Source of the DNA: Cryptomeria japonica
Taxonomy: Eukaryota; Streptophyta; Pinopsida; Cupressales; Cupressaceae
Direction: 5' to 3'
NCBI RefSeq assembly: GCF_030272615.1
Contig: NC_081406.1
Coordinates: 245,205,218 to 245,265,217, forward strand
DNA: 60,000 bases
Of this stretch, positions 23,033 through 32,559 are shown piece after piece (positions within the stretch are counted from its first letter, which is position 1; every line of letters begins with the position of its first letter). Both the position numbers and the translations under genes were made by a program. Below the pieces are notes generated by a model. That model was not told the DNA's origin and ran no database searches. It worked only from the letters and a program-made list of their open reading frames with translations.

Positions 23033-24780
23033 ATGGGGAGTAGTAGTCGTCAGAAGTCTAAACGCAAAAGAAAACTTTCAAATGACCAAATTGAAGTGTA
23101 TAGAGAAAGAGATATAGAAGGTCATAGGAGGAGAAGACAAGGTATGTTAAATATTGCTAATGTTACTTCAAGTGAAGAGGAAATTGAATTTTAAAATGTT
23201 GAACAAGTTATTGAAAATGAAAATATAAATTTTGAAAGTGAAAATTTTGAATATCTTGAAAATGTTGAAAGTGATAATGAAAATTCTCAACATGACATGA
23301 GAATGGAAATTGAAAATTTGGGAGTTGACAATGAAGGTGTCCATAATTTTGGTGTAAATATGAAATTTTTTGATATTGGAGGTGAAAATATCAAAAATTT
23401 TGACATAGGAGTTGAACATGTGGAAAATTTTGACATTGGAGGTGAAAATGTGGAAATCTTTGACATTGAAGGTGGAATTTCCCAACCAAGTGAACAATAT
23501 GTAACACCTAATTACTTTAGAAATGAAGAACCTCTCATGGATGAAAAACAAATTCCAAATCCAAGACCTTCAAGAACCCCAAAATGGTTACTTGAAATTG
23601 ATGAGAACATTATTGCGAATATTGAAGGCAAGAGGTCAACAAGAACCATTTGGTTGTGGGATACACAACTTTTCGACCAAAATTTTAGCAATAAGACATT
23701 GACCAAGCAATGCCAACTCTTTGTTAAATTGCTAAAGATGATAAAGATGAGACCATTGCTAAACAAATTGAAGATTTGTATGAACAAGAAGATGGAGAGA
23801 AATTCTATTATTGCCAAAAATCTATTTGATGCTCTCAATTCTATTGGAAAGAATACCAAAGAAAGAGATAAGAGAGCCACTCAAAGAGTGATTACAACCT
23901 CCTTAGTAAGCCATCAATTTAGGAAGGCTCATCAAATGAGACAAACTTGTGTTGATTTGAACATAACCGTAGAACTTTGGATAGAGCACTTGCACAAAGA
24001 CAAAGACTTGACGATCCATTTCAACAAGATACATGGGCTTTTTGGTGGGAGGCTTCCACATGCTGATAGAAAGTTGACTGACAATGTAAAGGAGGAGATT
24101 CAACAATTTTGGCACTCTAATTCTAGAGTATCAGCCAATGTAAAGGACATTTTGAAATTAAGAATCAACAACCGAGACCGCACACCGCATCCCAAACATT
24201 TCTTGGAATCAAGCCAAACAATGTTGCACAAAATATTTTGTGAAGTACATACAACTTTGCAAATATCACAAAGGGCCTTTGAATATTTGAAGCCATTTTA
24301 TTGTGTTCCTCTTAAGATTCGTAATACTTGTTATTGCAAGTACCATGTGGAGAATTCAATGTAGCATGAACTTTTATGCCATATTCATTCTATGATGCAT
24401 ACTAATGAGATGTTGCAGAAGTGTGATGCAATTTGCGAGATCATCAAGAGACTTGCAAGATCTATTTTTATGCCCTAGAGATGATGGCTGCTATTTCTAT
24501 AGAAATGATTGTTTGAATGAGAAGTGCTCACAATGTGGTGAGTTGTCAAAGTTTGTCTCATATCATGAGGGCAGTGAACACGAGTTTGGAAAGAATTATG
24601 TTGAGAAAAAAGATATGAGATAGTGAAATATACTTTGAAGATTGGAGGTGAAGGTTCTAGATGCGAATTAGTCTCAAGGGAAGTGAGTGTTGCTCATTTT
24701 ATTTTGGATTTTAAGGAAAAAAATTTCTACAAGTATGCAAGGAACACCCATAGGTCTCAATGGTTGGATAGGATTTTGTA
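23033..24780 (+). pseudogene. Gene A of element T: transposon-linked plant protein, decayed
   Basis: From the ATG at 23033 one frame runs to 24364 with a single TAA at 23192. The N-terminus is basic (KSKRKRKL, HRRRRQ; a likely nuclear signal), then an acidic Asn/Glu region, then tandem NFDIGGENV-like repeats. The conserved part follows: KLTDNVKEEIQQFWHSNSR, HPKHFLESSQTMLH, SQRAFEYLKPFYC and RNTCYCKYHVE. After 24364 the gene goes on in other frames with a Cys-rich stretch (NDCLNEKCSQCGELSKF, 24405-24623) and YARNTHRSQWLDRIL (to 24780). I recognise this as an uncharacterised, repeated protein family of land plants, probably transposase-linked, but cannot name the superfamily. No catalytic triad is assigned. 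Stops and a frameshift near 24450 make it non-functional. Confidence 0.6.
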
Positions 24781-25080
24781 GGGACCCATCTCTTGGCCCC
24801 ATAGGTTCAAACTGATCATTCGCAGGTGCCACAGATTCTGACTTAGGGCCCGTCAAAGTTTGACAATTTTTAGCACTCACGGTGCTCAAGGGACGACGTT
24901 GGTAGGGTATGACCCCGAGTGTTCAATCAAGCGAGGGGGAAAATTAGGAGCATTCATAGGGTGGTGCAAGAGTGTGGTGCTATTTGCGAGATCATCAAGA
25001 GACTTGCAAGATCTATTTTTATGCCCTAGAGATGATGGCTGCTATTTCTATAGAAATGATTGTTTGAATGAGAAGATGCT
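24781..25080. repeat. Spacer with a second copy of a gene A segment
   Basis: About 24963-25076 repeats 24413-24528 of gene A nearly exactly (shared core TTGCGAGATCATCAAGAGAC through GAATGAGAAG). The first copy continues into the gene; the second runs into the element G fragment. The 180 bases between (24781-24962) contain no motif I know. Confidence 0.85.
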
Positions 25081-25563
25081 TTACACTTAGGAGATAATAG
25101 CAACTTGATAAGATCTGTAAACTAGCTTAACAATGCATTGAGATTGATGTAAATACCTTGAATTTGCTTTGTAGGAGGTTTGATCACCTTAGATTCGCTT
25201 TTCTCTGCTCTCTCGAAAACTTGGTAAGTAAAAATGACCGCAAAAATGCTTTTAAGTACACAATATGCCTTATTGGGCTCCATGCGGGTTAGGTCAAAAA
25301 CATTAAATGCACTCAGTTCCTCTTAACTTTCTTTCCTTTTGCACTTTAACTGAGTAACCAAACTTCCTTCATTCACCGACTAGACAGGTTTCCTGTATAC
25401 ACTGACTTGACAGGTTTCCTGTATAGTGCTCCAAAAGACTTTGATAGAATTTCAAACTTACTAATACATCTTAATTATGCAGATTTTGAATTAAGTACAT
25501 AATAAAATAGGAACTGTTAAGATTTAACCTTGAGAGAATGCAGTCCCTTCATACCTTTACAGA

Positions 25564-26955
25564 TTAATTTGGAATAGGTGCACCTAACTTGGTAGGTAAG
25601 GTGCTTTCTTCATTTGACACAATTTCCTTCTTTTTCCAAATCATCTTTAATTTGTCTTTTATTTCTTCAGTGTCTTTTCTAGGTTGATCTCTATAATCTC
25701 CAGCCAAGTGTCCAACTTTGTGACAATGAAAACATGCCATACCAGGATTTCTCCATGATCTTCGGTTGTTCATTCCAAACCTTATAAAACAGTTGGCACT
25801 TATATGTCCATATCTTCCACAACATTCACACCATATCCTTGTATTGTAATCCCATGGTACTGCAGAATACTATCGATAAGGATGTGTGTGAGTTCGGTAA
25901 CCTCTAGAATTTGCTCGGTGTGCATACCACATATAGTCCTTTTCCTTAAGCCAACACTTCTCGATACTATGTCCATATCTATTACAGTTTTTACAAAACC
26001 CTTTGAATTTTGCCTTCTGATAATTGTTAATAGACTTTGTCCTACATTGATTAGATGTGTGACCACATTTATTGCAATTGTAACAATAACCTTTGGACTT
26101 AGTGACATTCGGTTGCTTACCTTTTCTGATTTGGCACATGTTGGCAGTGTGACCTTGATTTCCACAGTAGTTGCAAATAGGCTTCTTTCTTTTGATGTTA
26201 TTCTTGTTTCCAGCTTGCTTTGATGATTCTCCTCTCTCAATAGTATGAATTCCCTTCTCGGTAGAGTCTTTTCCTTTGTAACCGAGTCCTGCATCTTTGT
26301 TGGGTCATCTTGTATTCAGTTGCTCATCCAACATCTTTGATGCTTCATAACTCTTCTTCAGTGTTTCTTTGGTTTTCTTCTCTGTTTCAAGCTCATTGGT
26401 CAACCTTGATACTTCAAGTTTCAATGCTTGATTCTCATCATTTTTTAGATTTGCTTCATGATGTGCATAACCTAGTTGATCTGACAGGTTTTGTTGAATT
26501 CCAGTCATCCTTGTGATTTCATCATTCTTATTAGATACTAAGGCTTCAAGTTGTTGTTTCTCTCTTTCTAGATCTCTTACTCTATCCTCGGTTGTCCTCA
26601 ATGCATCAAGATTTTCAGTCATCTGTGTGCTAAAATGTTCATGTTCTCTTTTCATTGCTTTTAGTTGATCAGCTAGTGCTTTGTTCTTTTCTTTCAATAC
26701 TCCAATCATTTCTTCAGTCTCTTCAGACATACTATTCTCAGATGATGTCTCAATTTGTTCCACTAACTCTTGAGAGTCCTGCAAATCATCAGATAATCTT
26801 CTTCTTACTTTCAAAGATTTTCGCATTTGTCTTTGCATGTCTGCAATCACTTGATTAGCATGATCCAGCTCTTCTTGCAGATACACAATCCTCTGAGATT
26901 GTTTATAGCCTTCCTTTGATAAGATCTTTCTCTTTAGGCAGTTAAACCCTTTTCC
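25564..26955 (-). pseudogene. Element G gag-like gene: coiled coil plus five zinc knuckles
   Basis: One frame with two stops (near 26305 and 25868) covers the region. The N-terminal ~195 residues form a long coiled coil (QEELDHANQVIADMQRQ, LKEKNKALADQLKAMK). Five CCHC-like knuckles follow: CNYCGNQGHTANMC, CYNCNKCGHTSNQC, CKNCNRYGHSIEKC, CECCGRYGHISANC, and a last one, CFHCHKVGHLAGDY, whose final Cys is Tyr. Knuckles would bind element RNA. The UBN2 capsid domain expected at the start is absent: the frame begins about 20 codons after the PBS with LKRKILSKEGYKQS. The protein could therefore belong to a non-autonomous gag-only lineage or come from an internal deletion. Confidence 0.75.
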
Positions 26956-26961
26956 AAGATT

Positions 26962-26976
26962 GAAGCTCTAATACCA
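26962..26976 (-). other. Primer binding site of element G (tRNA-Met type)
   Basis: TGGTATTAGAGCTTC on the minus strand, two bases after the LTR. One change (C to T) from the usual TGGTATCAGAGC. Confidence 0.82.
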
Positions 26977-26978
26977 AT

Positions 26979-28169
26979 TGTTAGGCCCAATATGGAAAGC
27001 TAATGTACTGAGAGGGGAGGGATGAATAAGTACTTCAAAACTTTTCTTGAATAATAACTTTACTATTATGCATAAACCGAATAGTGCAGTAACATAATAT
27101 AAAGCTAAAACAGATAGATACCAATCATACATGATTCACTCCATAACACATATATTTTGGTTACGCAAAAACTCTTGGTTAGAGAGAAAAACTGTGGTGG
27201 GGATGGCACCCACAACATCACTACTGCAATAATAAAGGTTGCTCGGTTAGAGCTACATGTTTAGCTATTTCTGATAGCTTACCCTCTTAGGAGTATCAAG
27301 ATCTGTTAGATCTACCTTGCTAAAGGATTTTACAACACTTAAACTAAATGTTGCACCTGGTTAAAGGCTTTACAATTTATAGACTCAATTAGAGTCTTTT
27401 ACCCTGTTAAAGGTTTCTCTTACAACTTCAAAATATTACAATAAAATCATTACGCATATCTGCAACTTTACATCTGGAATGTTATAGCAAATTCTATGTG
27501 CTCAGAATAGATTACCTTGCTTATAGCATACCTCAGTAACCTATATAGTAACTCGGTAAACCCTTCTGTTTACTCTGTTCTTTGACTGTCCTCTGAAATC
27601 CTTCTCGGTGACCTCTGTGTCTCTGTAACAGTCATAACACTTAGTGCTTTCACATGTCTTGCTTCATATATCGCTATCTCTTCCTTTATGTCATGCTACT
27701 TGTTTTTTTTATGATCTTAATCCATGTTGTATAAATAGATCTCTTATGTCAGTGATCCATTCATTGCTTCAATCTTACAAACATGTTTTATCGAATGAAT
27801 AACCATGCAAAATATTTCATTGGTTAGATGACCTCAAAATCATACACAATCTTTAAGTGCAATTTCCAATGTGATAATGGTTAGATGTTCCTCGATCTTG
27901 TAACACATTTTCATATGTATGTCCAAGTTCAATGAATCTGGTAACACATTTTACTTGGTGTATATCAACTCGGTGTGTCATCTTTGTTGCTCGGTAGACA
28001 TGAAATGATACTCGGTGGACAGCTCAGTGCATACTACGCTTCGAGACTACTTTCTTCTATAACCGACTAGACTGTGCATACTGACTGAATATCTCGGTAG
28101 AGATAACCGACTAGAGTATATAGAATAACGTTGAACATAAAACTAATGGAAACTTGATAAGTAGTAACA
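26979..28169 (-). repeat. Single LTR of element G
   Basis: A 1,191-bp LTR: on the minus strand it starts TGTTACTACTTATCAAG and ends GGGCCTAACA, just before the PBS. The shared U5 signature (CATCCCTCCCCTCTCAG on the minus strand, about 27006-27022) and the CCACAGTTTTTCTC block near 27190 are present. No second copy exists in the window. Confidence 0.82.
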
Positions 28170-28530
28170 ATCTCCCCTTTTGACATTAGTTGAGATGTTT
28201 GACAAAAACTACTTTCAAAGTTATAACTCAATAATCTATATACTTGCAAAATTTGACTATACTGACAGTATATACAATAGTCAATGAAATAATATATCTA
28301 GATATACTCCCCTTATCGATATACTGTACAAAACTTTGATTTTGCATGCTCGGTGATCAATGTTCTGTGTGTTGCACTTGTTCTTTGCTTATTGTTCTGT
28401 TCACTACTCGGTACATTGCTCTTGGATACTCTACTCACTCTGCTCGATATACTCCCCCTGTATACTATACTCCTTTTGTTTGATATTATACTTTGATTCT
28501 TTGAATACTATATCACTCCCCCTTTTTGAC
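28170..28530 (-). promoter_or_regulatory. Polypurine tract array of element G
   Basis: CTCCCC(C) motifs (plus strand) occur at 28172, 28307, 28452 and 28516. The one at 28172 adjoins the LTR start and is AAAAGGGGAGAT on the minus strand. The layout matches elements F, B and E. Confidence 0.72.
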
Positions 28531-28542
28531 AAACATCAAAAC

Positions 28543-29631
28543 TTAGTTACCATTTGGTGGTGGCAACTGGTCAAAAATGGATTTATACTTTGTCCATGCT
28601 TCGGTGAGAGCAACAGAGAGGGCATCCTTTACACTGTCCATTAAAGAATTATGTGCTTGAATATCAGCCAATAATGATATTAAGCCATCTAGAGTGCTTC
28701 CCTCTTGTTTAGTAGATAAGGAGGTGGCTCGGTTGATCTGTTCTTGGACGGATGAAAGATGAGGAAGGAATAATGTCTAAAGTGTCATTATGTCCATCCC
28801 GATCTTGTGTTCTTCATTTCTTAGGTCCAATTGTTGAGCCATGAGCTGTTGTAACTTTGTATAAAAATTCTAAACTGAATTTGGCTCTGTGGTCAACTTA
28901 TTTGAGAGATGGGTGATCTCGTTCTCAGTTGCTTCTATTTTATTCTTGATGTCTTTAATGAATAAAGAAAATGTGCAGAGTTTCTGAAATAAATAAAGAA
29001 TGTGCTTGAGTTGGGGAGTCAACTCAGCAATAAATTTGACAAGTTTAACTTTGCCAATAGCGATAGCTTTCTATACCTCTTCTATCATTTTTGCAGTGAG
29101 CTCCTTGTCTTTTAGCTTGCTCAAATATTCCGATGCATCTACTCTAGATGTCTCTATCTTTGTTAGGAGTTCATCCAGTTGAATGTTGATGGCCACATCT
29201 ATTGACACTGTAGCTTTAGGTAGCATATCTATTAAGAGTGCTTTCACCTTCTGAAGTACTTTATTTTTCTTTTGGATAGCCATTTGCTTCTCTTGTTCGG
29301 CCTTTGCTTTGCATAGTTCACCGAAATCAATGAGTGCTTGCCCCTTTAGTTTTGACAAATCAACTTTAAAACTATGCATTTTCAACTTCTTTTCTTTACC
29401 TTTCACCGATGGAACTAAGACAATGGCTTGTGAGGCTTGATGACCCTTGGTAGGTTGCTCGGTAGAGGCAACACTTTTGTCGGTTTCTTTAGCCTTTGTA
29501 GTGTCCTTTGGTGTCTTGGTACTCGGTGTCTCACTTACAACATTTTCAGTACTAGAAGGTGCTTGAAATGTCTGTTCTTGAGTAGTACCTTCTCCTATTG
29601 TAGACTTGTGACCTTTGGTGCCTTGATCCAT
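28543..29631 (-). pseudogene. Element G extra ORF upstream of the polypurine tract
   Basis: One frame of about 360 codons starts MDQGTKGHKSTIGEG and ends FDQLPPPNGN, with three in-frame TAG codons (first at 29071). The N-terminal ~80 residues are Ser/Thr/Lys-rich and low in complexity. The rest is Lys/Glu-rich and mainly helical (KAKAEQEKQMAIQKKNKVL, IDVAINIQLDELLTKIE). No transmembrane segment or signal peptide is evident, so an envelope role is not supported. The place, between the missing pol and the polypurine tract, is where Sireviruses carry their additional (env-like) ORF. Function unknown. Confidence 0.6.
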
Positions 29632-29796
29632 ATCCTGAGGGGTTTCGGTTGAGACAGGTTGATTAACCGGTGGATAAGGCTAAACTTGTTCCAAGACTGA
29701 TTCACTAGATACAAGTTAGCATATAATTGTCACTGATAATGACAAATTATATCTACTAAACACATAATAAAATAAACACACATGTACTCGAGGCAT

Positions 29797-31377
29797 CTAT
29801 TCTTCATCATCATCTTCAGGTATAGTGGGTGTATTCAACAAGGATGTGAAGCCAATAATTCTCTGTACATATACACAACAAGTATATGAAACTATCAATC
29901 TATGTCTAGATGTGTATAATCATTATAAGTTATTTAAGCTATTAATTCAATCATATTTGCATTCAATTACCTTTCCCTTGTCTCCAACTGCACTACCAGA
30001 TCCTAAATCACACAGCCCCGCACTCGTGTTGCTTGTGCCCTACAAGAGTAAAATAAGATATACATGCAAGTTACTACATAATCTAATTAATACCAATATA
30101 AATGATGAGCATGTATGTACAATAAAATACAAATGACTAGGTGCAATAATATATGTACCGTAAAGCTATCGAGGCCAAATGAAATGGTCATCAAGATGCC
30201 CTCCTAGGCTCCTGGATCTGTGTCAACTCCTCCTCGGTCATCAACTATTAAATTGACCATGTAAATAAAAATCAGTACTTGATATTATCTAGATTATAAA
30301 TATTCATTTAAAATATAGAATGAACTGTGAAAATACAAATCTTACGACTACATCATCAATGTATGATGAAGGTGCCTCCTTGCCTCTAGCATGCGAGGAC
30401 TCTCCCAGGTATCCTCTAGTCTATGTCATAACATCTGGTGCATAATACATCTCATGCACCTTATAATCGGCACTGTGCGCAGGAGGATCAATAGGCTATC
30501 CAACTGGACCCAAGCATACATGCCCACACATAACACAACTATGGGGCACACAAATGTGTGGAGCCAAGGAGGATGTGTCATTGCCATCAGATGCACCGCT
30601 ACCATCAAAAGTAGGCTGAGCTACTGACCCAGCCTGAGAAACCAAAAGGCTACTCAAAGAGTGAATAGCCAATATGGTCTGTGATGATGCCTCACAAATG
30701 ATATCTGGATCTTGCACTAGAGGTGGGGGATCAATAAGAGGAGGGGGGACATATGGGCCCTGGACTACTCTAACTACCCCAAGTCTATTTTGGGGCATAC
30801 CTAAACCCACACCCTAGAAAGGTTGGATGTCAAAGTAGTTCACATATTTTCCTAAAACAAACTCAGCATACAATTTTTTGATGAAGTAGAAGGGGACATC
30901 AAGATTGTTGTTGGGTGGTTTGTCGAAAACCATCCACCAATGATCCCAAAAGTTTTTCACAATACCATCATTTGTGCACCATTTAATAGAAAGTTTTATT
31001 TTTTGGGGGTCTATGGGTTGACTAGTGGGGAGGTTCAAAAACAATGCAGCGATAGCAGCTTTGGATATCTCGAGATCCTTGATCTTCTTATAGGACAAGC
31101 CATCTGCATATTGTTCCCTCATAGAATCTCACCACAAAAGAGAGGCATTGTGCTCCTCAGTGATGGTTTCTATACTCTTTATGATCAACGTGAGGGGATC
31201 AAACATTGGGTTCAGGTGAGGGATCCTATGATAGACATATGCAATGCCCCTCAATTGGTTCAAATTTTGTGAAATTAAATCTTGAATTGAGGGGGGGTTT
31301 GGCAAAGGAGGGTTTTGTATAGGAGCATTTGGTTGTTGCGGTTGTGGTTGATCAATGTTTTCACTATTATCCCCCAT
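29797..31377 (-). pseudogene. Gene B of element T: four-exon gene of unknown function, decayed
   Basis: Read on the minus strand. Exon 1 (31377-30346, 344 codons) starts MGDNSENIDQPQPQQPNAP, is Pro-rich, then has a conserved-looking block (REQYADGLSYKKIKDLEISK, IKWCTNDGIVKNFWDHWW, YAEFVLGKYVNYF) and a low-complexity tail. Canonical GT-AG introns lead to exon 2 (30244-30159), exon 3 (30039-29971, 23 codons, GTSNTSAGLCDLGSG) and exon 4 (29862-29797), which ends NTPTIPEDDDEE and a stop. Exons 1, 3 and 4 join in phase 0. Four stops in exon 1 (three TAG, one TGA) and a shift in exon 2 break it. It converges on gene A and shares its upstream motif. I do not recognise a domain. Confidence 0.55.
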
Positions 31378-31590
31378 TTTTAACCTAATTGAATCTAAAC
31401 AATTGAATTTAGTTGACAAATTTGAACAATTTTGTATTTGATTTTAAAAAACCTAGTTTTCATGAAAAAAATCATATTTTCAATGAAAAAACAAATAAAT
31501 ATTAAAAAAATATACAAAATTTGAATGAAAATGATTAAAAACAATAAAAATCCTACCTTTTAATGTATTATTTAGCAAATTTGGGTCAAA

Positions 31591-31716
31591 CAATCGGATA
31601 TCGGGTCCAACTGGATATCAGATCCTAAAAAATCGCACAGCCCGCGGGTTAAAAATAACTCACGAGCTGTCACAGTCCATTTATATTGTCTCAGAAAATC
31701 TGATATCCAATTTTTA
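31591..31716. promoter_or_regulatory. Palindromic motif blocks upstream of gene B
   Basis: Blocks at 31591-31625 (CAATCGGATATCGGG, CTGGATATCAGATC) and 31697-31716 (AATCTGATATCCAATTTT) repeat the gene A upstream motif. They lie 214-339 bases before the gene B start codon. Confidence 0.5.
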
Positions 31717-31729
31717 TACTTCAATTATT

Positions 31730-32090
31730 TTAAAATAATATTATATTATATAATAATATAATAATATATTATTATATTACGTATTATATAATATATAATA
31801 TTATATTATATAATACATAATATATAATGTAATATAATAATATATTATATATTATATAATATATTATTATATTATATTTTATTATATTATATTATATATT
31901 ATATATTATATAATTATATAATATATTATTATATTATATTATATTATATTATATTATATTATATTATATATTATGTATTATATAATATATAATATAATAT
32001 AATAATATATTATATATTATATAATATGTAATATATAATATATTATTATATTGCATTATATATTATATAATTTATTTTTTAATTTAAAAT
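31730..32090. repeat. AT-only low-complexity tract
   Basis: About 360 bases almost wholly of A and T in ATATTATATTAT patterns, partly palindromic. It sits between two copies of the GATATC motif near the right end of element T. Replication slippage is the likely origin. Confidence 0.95.
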
Positions 32091-32097
32091 TACCTAT

Positions 32098-32134
32098 AAA
32101 AATCGGATATCGGATTTTATCCGATATCCGATTT
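32098..32134. promoter_or_regulatory. Near-perfect palindrome near right end of element T
   Basis: AATCGGATATCGGATTTTAT followed by CCGATATCCGATTT is nearly its own reverse complement. It is the cleanest copy of the element's shared motif and lies about 145 bases from the right end. Confidence 0.6.
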
Positions 32135-32242
32135 ACTTAAGTGTTTACCATGCGAAGGTGTACTGACACCCAAGCCAAGCAAAAAGTCAACACGAATTTT
32201 CACGTTTTTAGGTGAGTGGAGAAGGCTATTTTTTTCACATCG

Positions 32243-32277
32243 CCACTTTTTGGCCCCCCATGATCCTACACTAACCC
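32243..32277 (-). repeat. Right terminal inverted repeat of element T
   Basis: Reversed, it begins GGGTTAGTGTAGGATCATGG and continues GGGGCCAAAAAGTGGC. It matches the left end at 15378-15412 and is followed by ACATG, the second copy of the target duplication. Confidence 0.6.
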
Positions 32278-32559
32278 ACATGTTGGTTGCAAATGGGTAT
32301 TTAAAAAGAAAATCGATCTGGGTGGCAGTGTGGAAAAGTATAAAGCCAGATTGGTTGCGAAGGGCTATTTCCAAGTTGAGGGAATTGATTATGGAGAACT
32401 TTTTTCTCCTGTAGCAAAGCTGACATCTATCAGATTTCTTCTATCACTTGCAGCAACATATGACTTTGAGATCGAGCATATGGATGTGAAGACAACGTTC
32501 CTTCATGGAAACTTGGAGGAAGACATTTATATGTCCCAGCCTAAGCATTTCGTGGTAAA
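32278..32559 (+). pseudogene. Element A reverse transcriptase, middle fragment
   Basis: After element T the RT resumes with [10 protein letters not shown], then [57 protein letters not shown] and FVVKG. These are the fingers and palm regions of a Tork/Tnt1-like RT. An in-frame join with 15376 is restored if element T and one ACATG are discounted. The fragment is cut again at 32559 by the MITE. Confidence 0.88.

Larger units (their letters stand above)
25081..29796 (-). mobile_element. Element G: permuted Sirevirus-like fragment around one LTR
   Basis: On the minus strand the order is extra ORF (29631-28543), polypurine array, LTR (28169-26979), PBS, coiled-coil/zinc-knuckle gag (26955-25564), then non-coding sequence to about 25080. 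A normal element has an LTR at each end; here one LTR is in the middle with 3'-end sequence before it and 5'-end sequence after it. There is no protease, integrase or RT. It separates gene A and gene B of element T. Outer limits are approximate: the left limit is set by the duplicated gene A segment, the right by the gene B stop codon at 29797. Confidence 0.75.
15378..32277. mobile_element. Element T: 16.9 kb candidate DNA transposon, superfamily not assigned
   Basis: The insertion interrupts element A RT between RRH and VGCKWV, and one copy of ACATG lies on each side (15373-15377 and 32278-32282). Its ends form imperfect inverted repeats: GGTATGTGCATGATCATGG on the left and GGTTAGTGTAGGATCATGG when the right end is reversed (15 of 19 match), extending into CCAAAA and GGC. 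Inside are two convergent genes, shared palindromic motifs, a large minisatellite and nested retroelements (solo LTR, element G). Because the element begins with G, the duplication could be 4 or 5 bases. I cannot assign a superfamily. Confidence 0.62.

Noticed and set aside
26305-26886. Myosin/tropomyosin-like coiled-coil protein as a host gene
   Set aside because: It directly follows a retrotransposon PBS and continues in the same frame into zinc knuckles, so it is a gag-type gene of element G.
31730-32090. AT-only tract as a replication origin or matrix attachment region
   Set aside because: Only low-complexity AT sequence is seen; nothing specific supports such a function.
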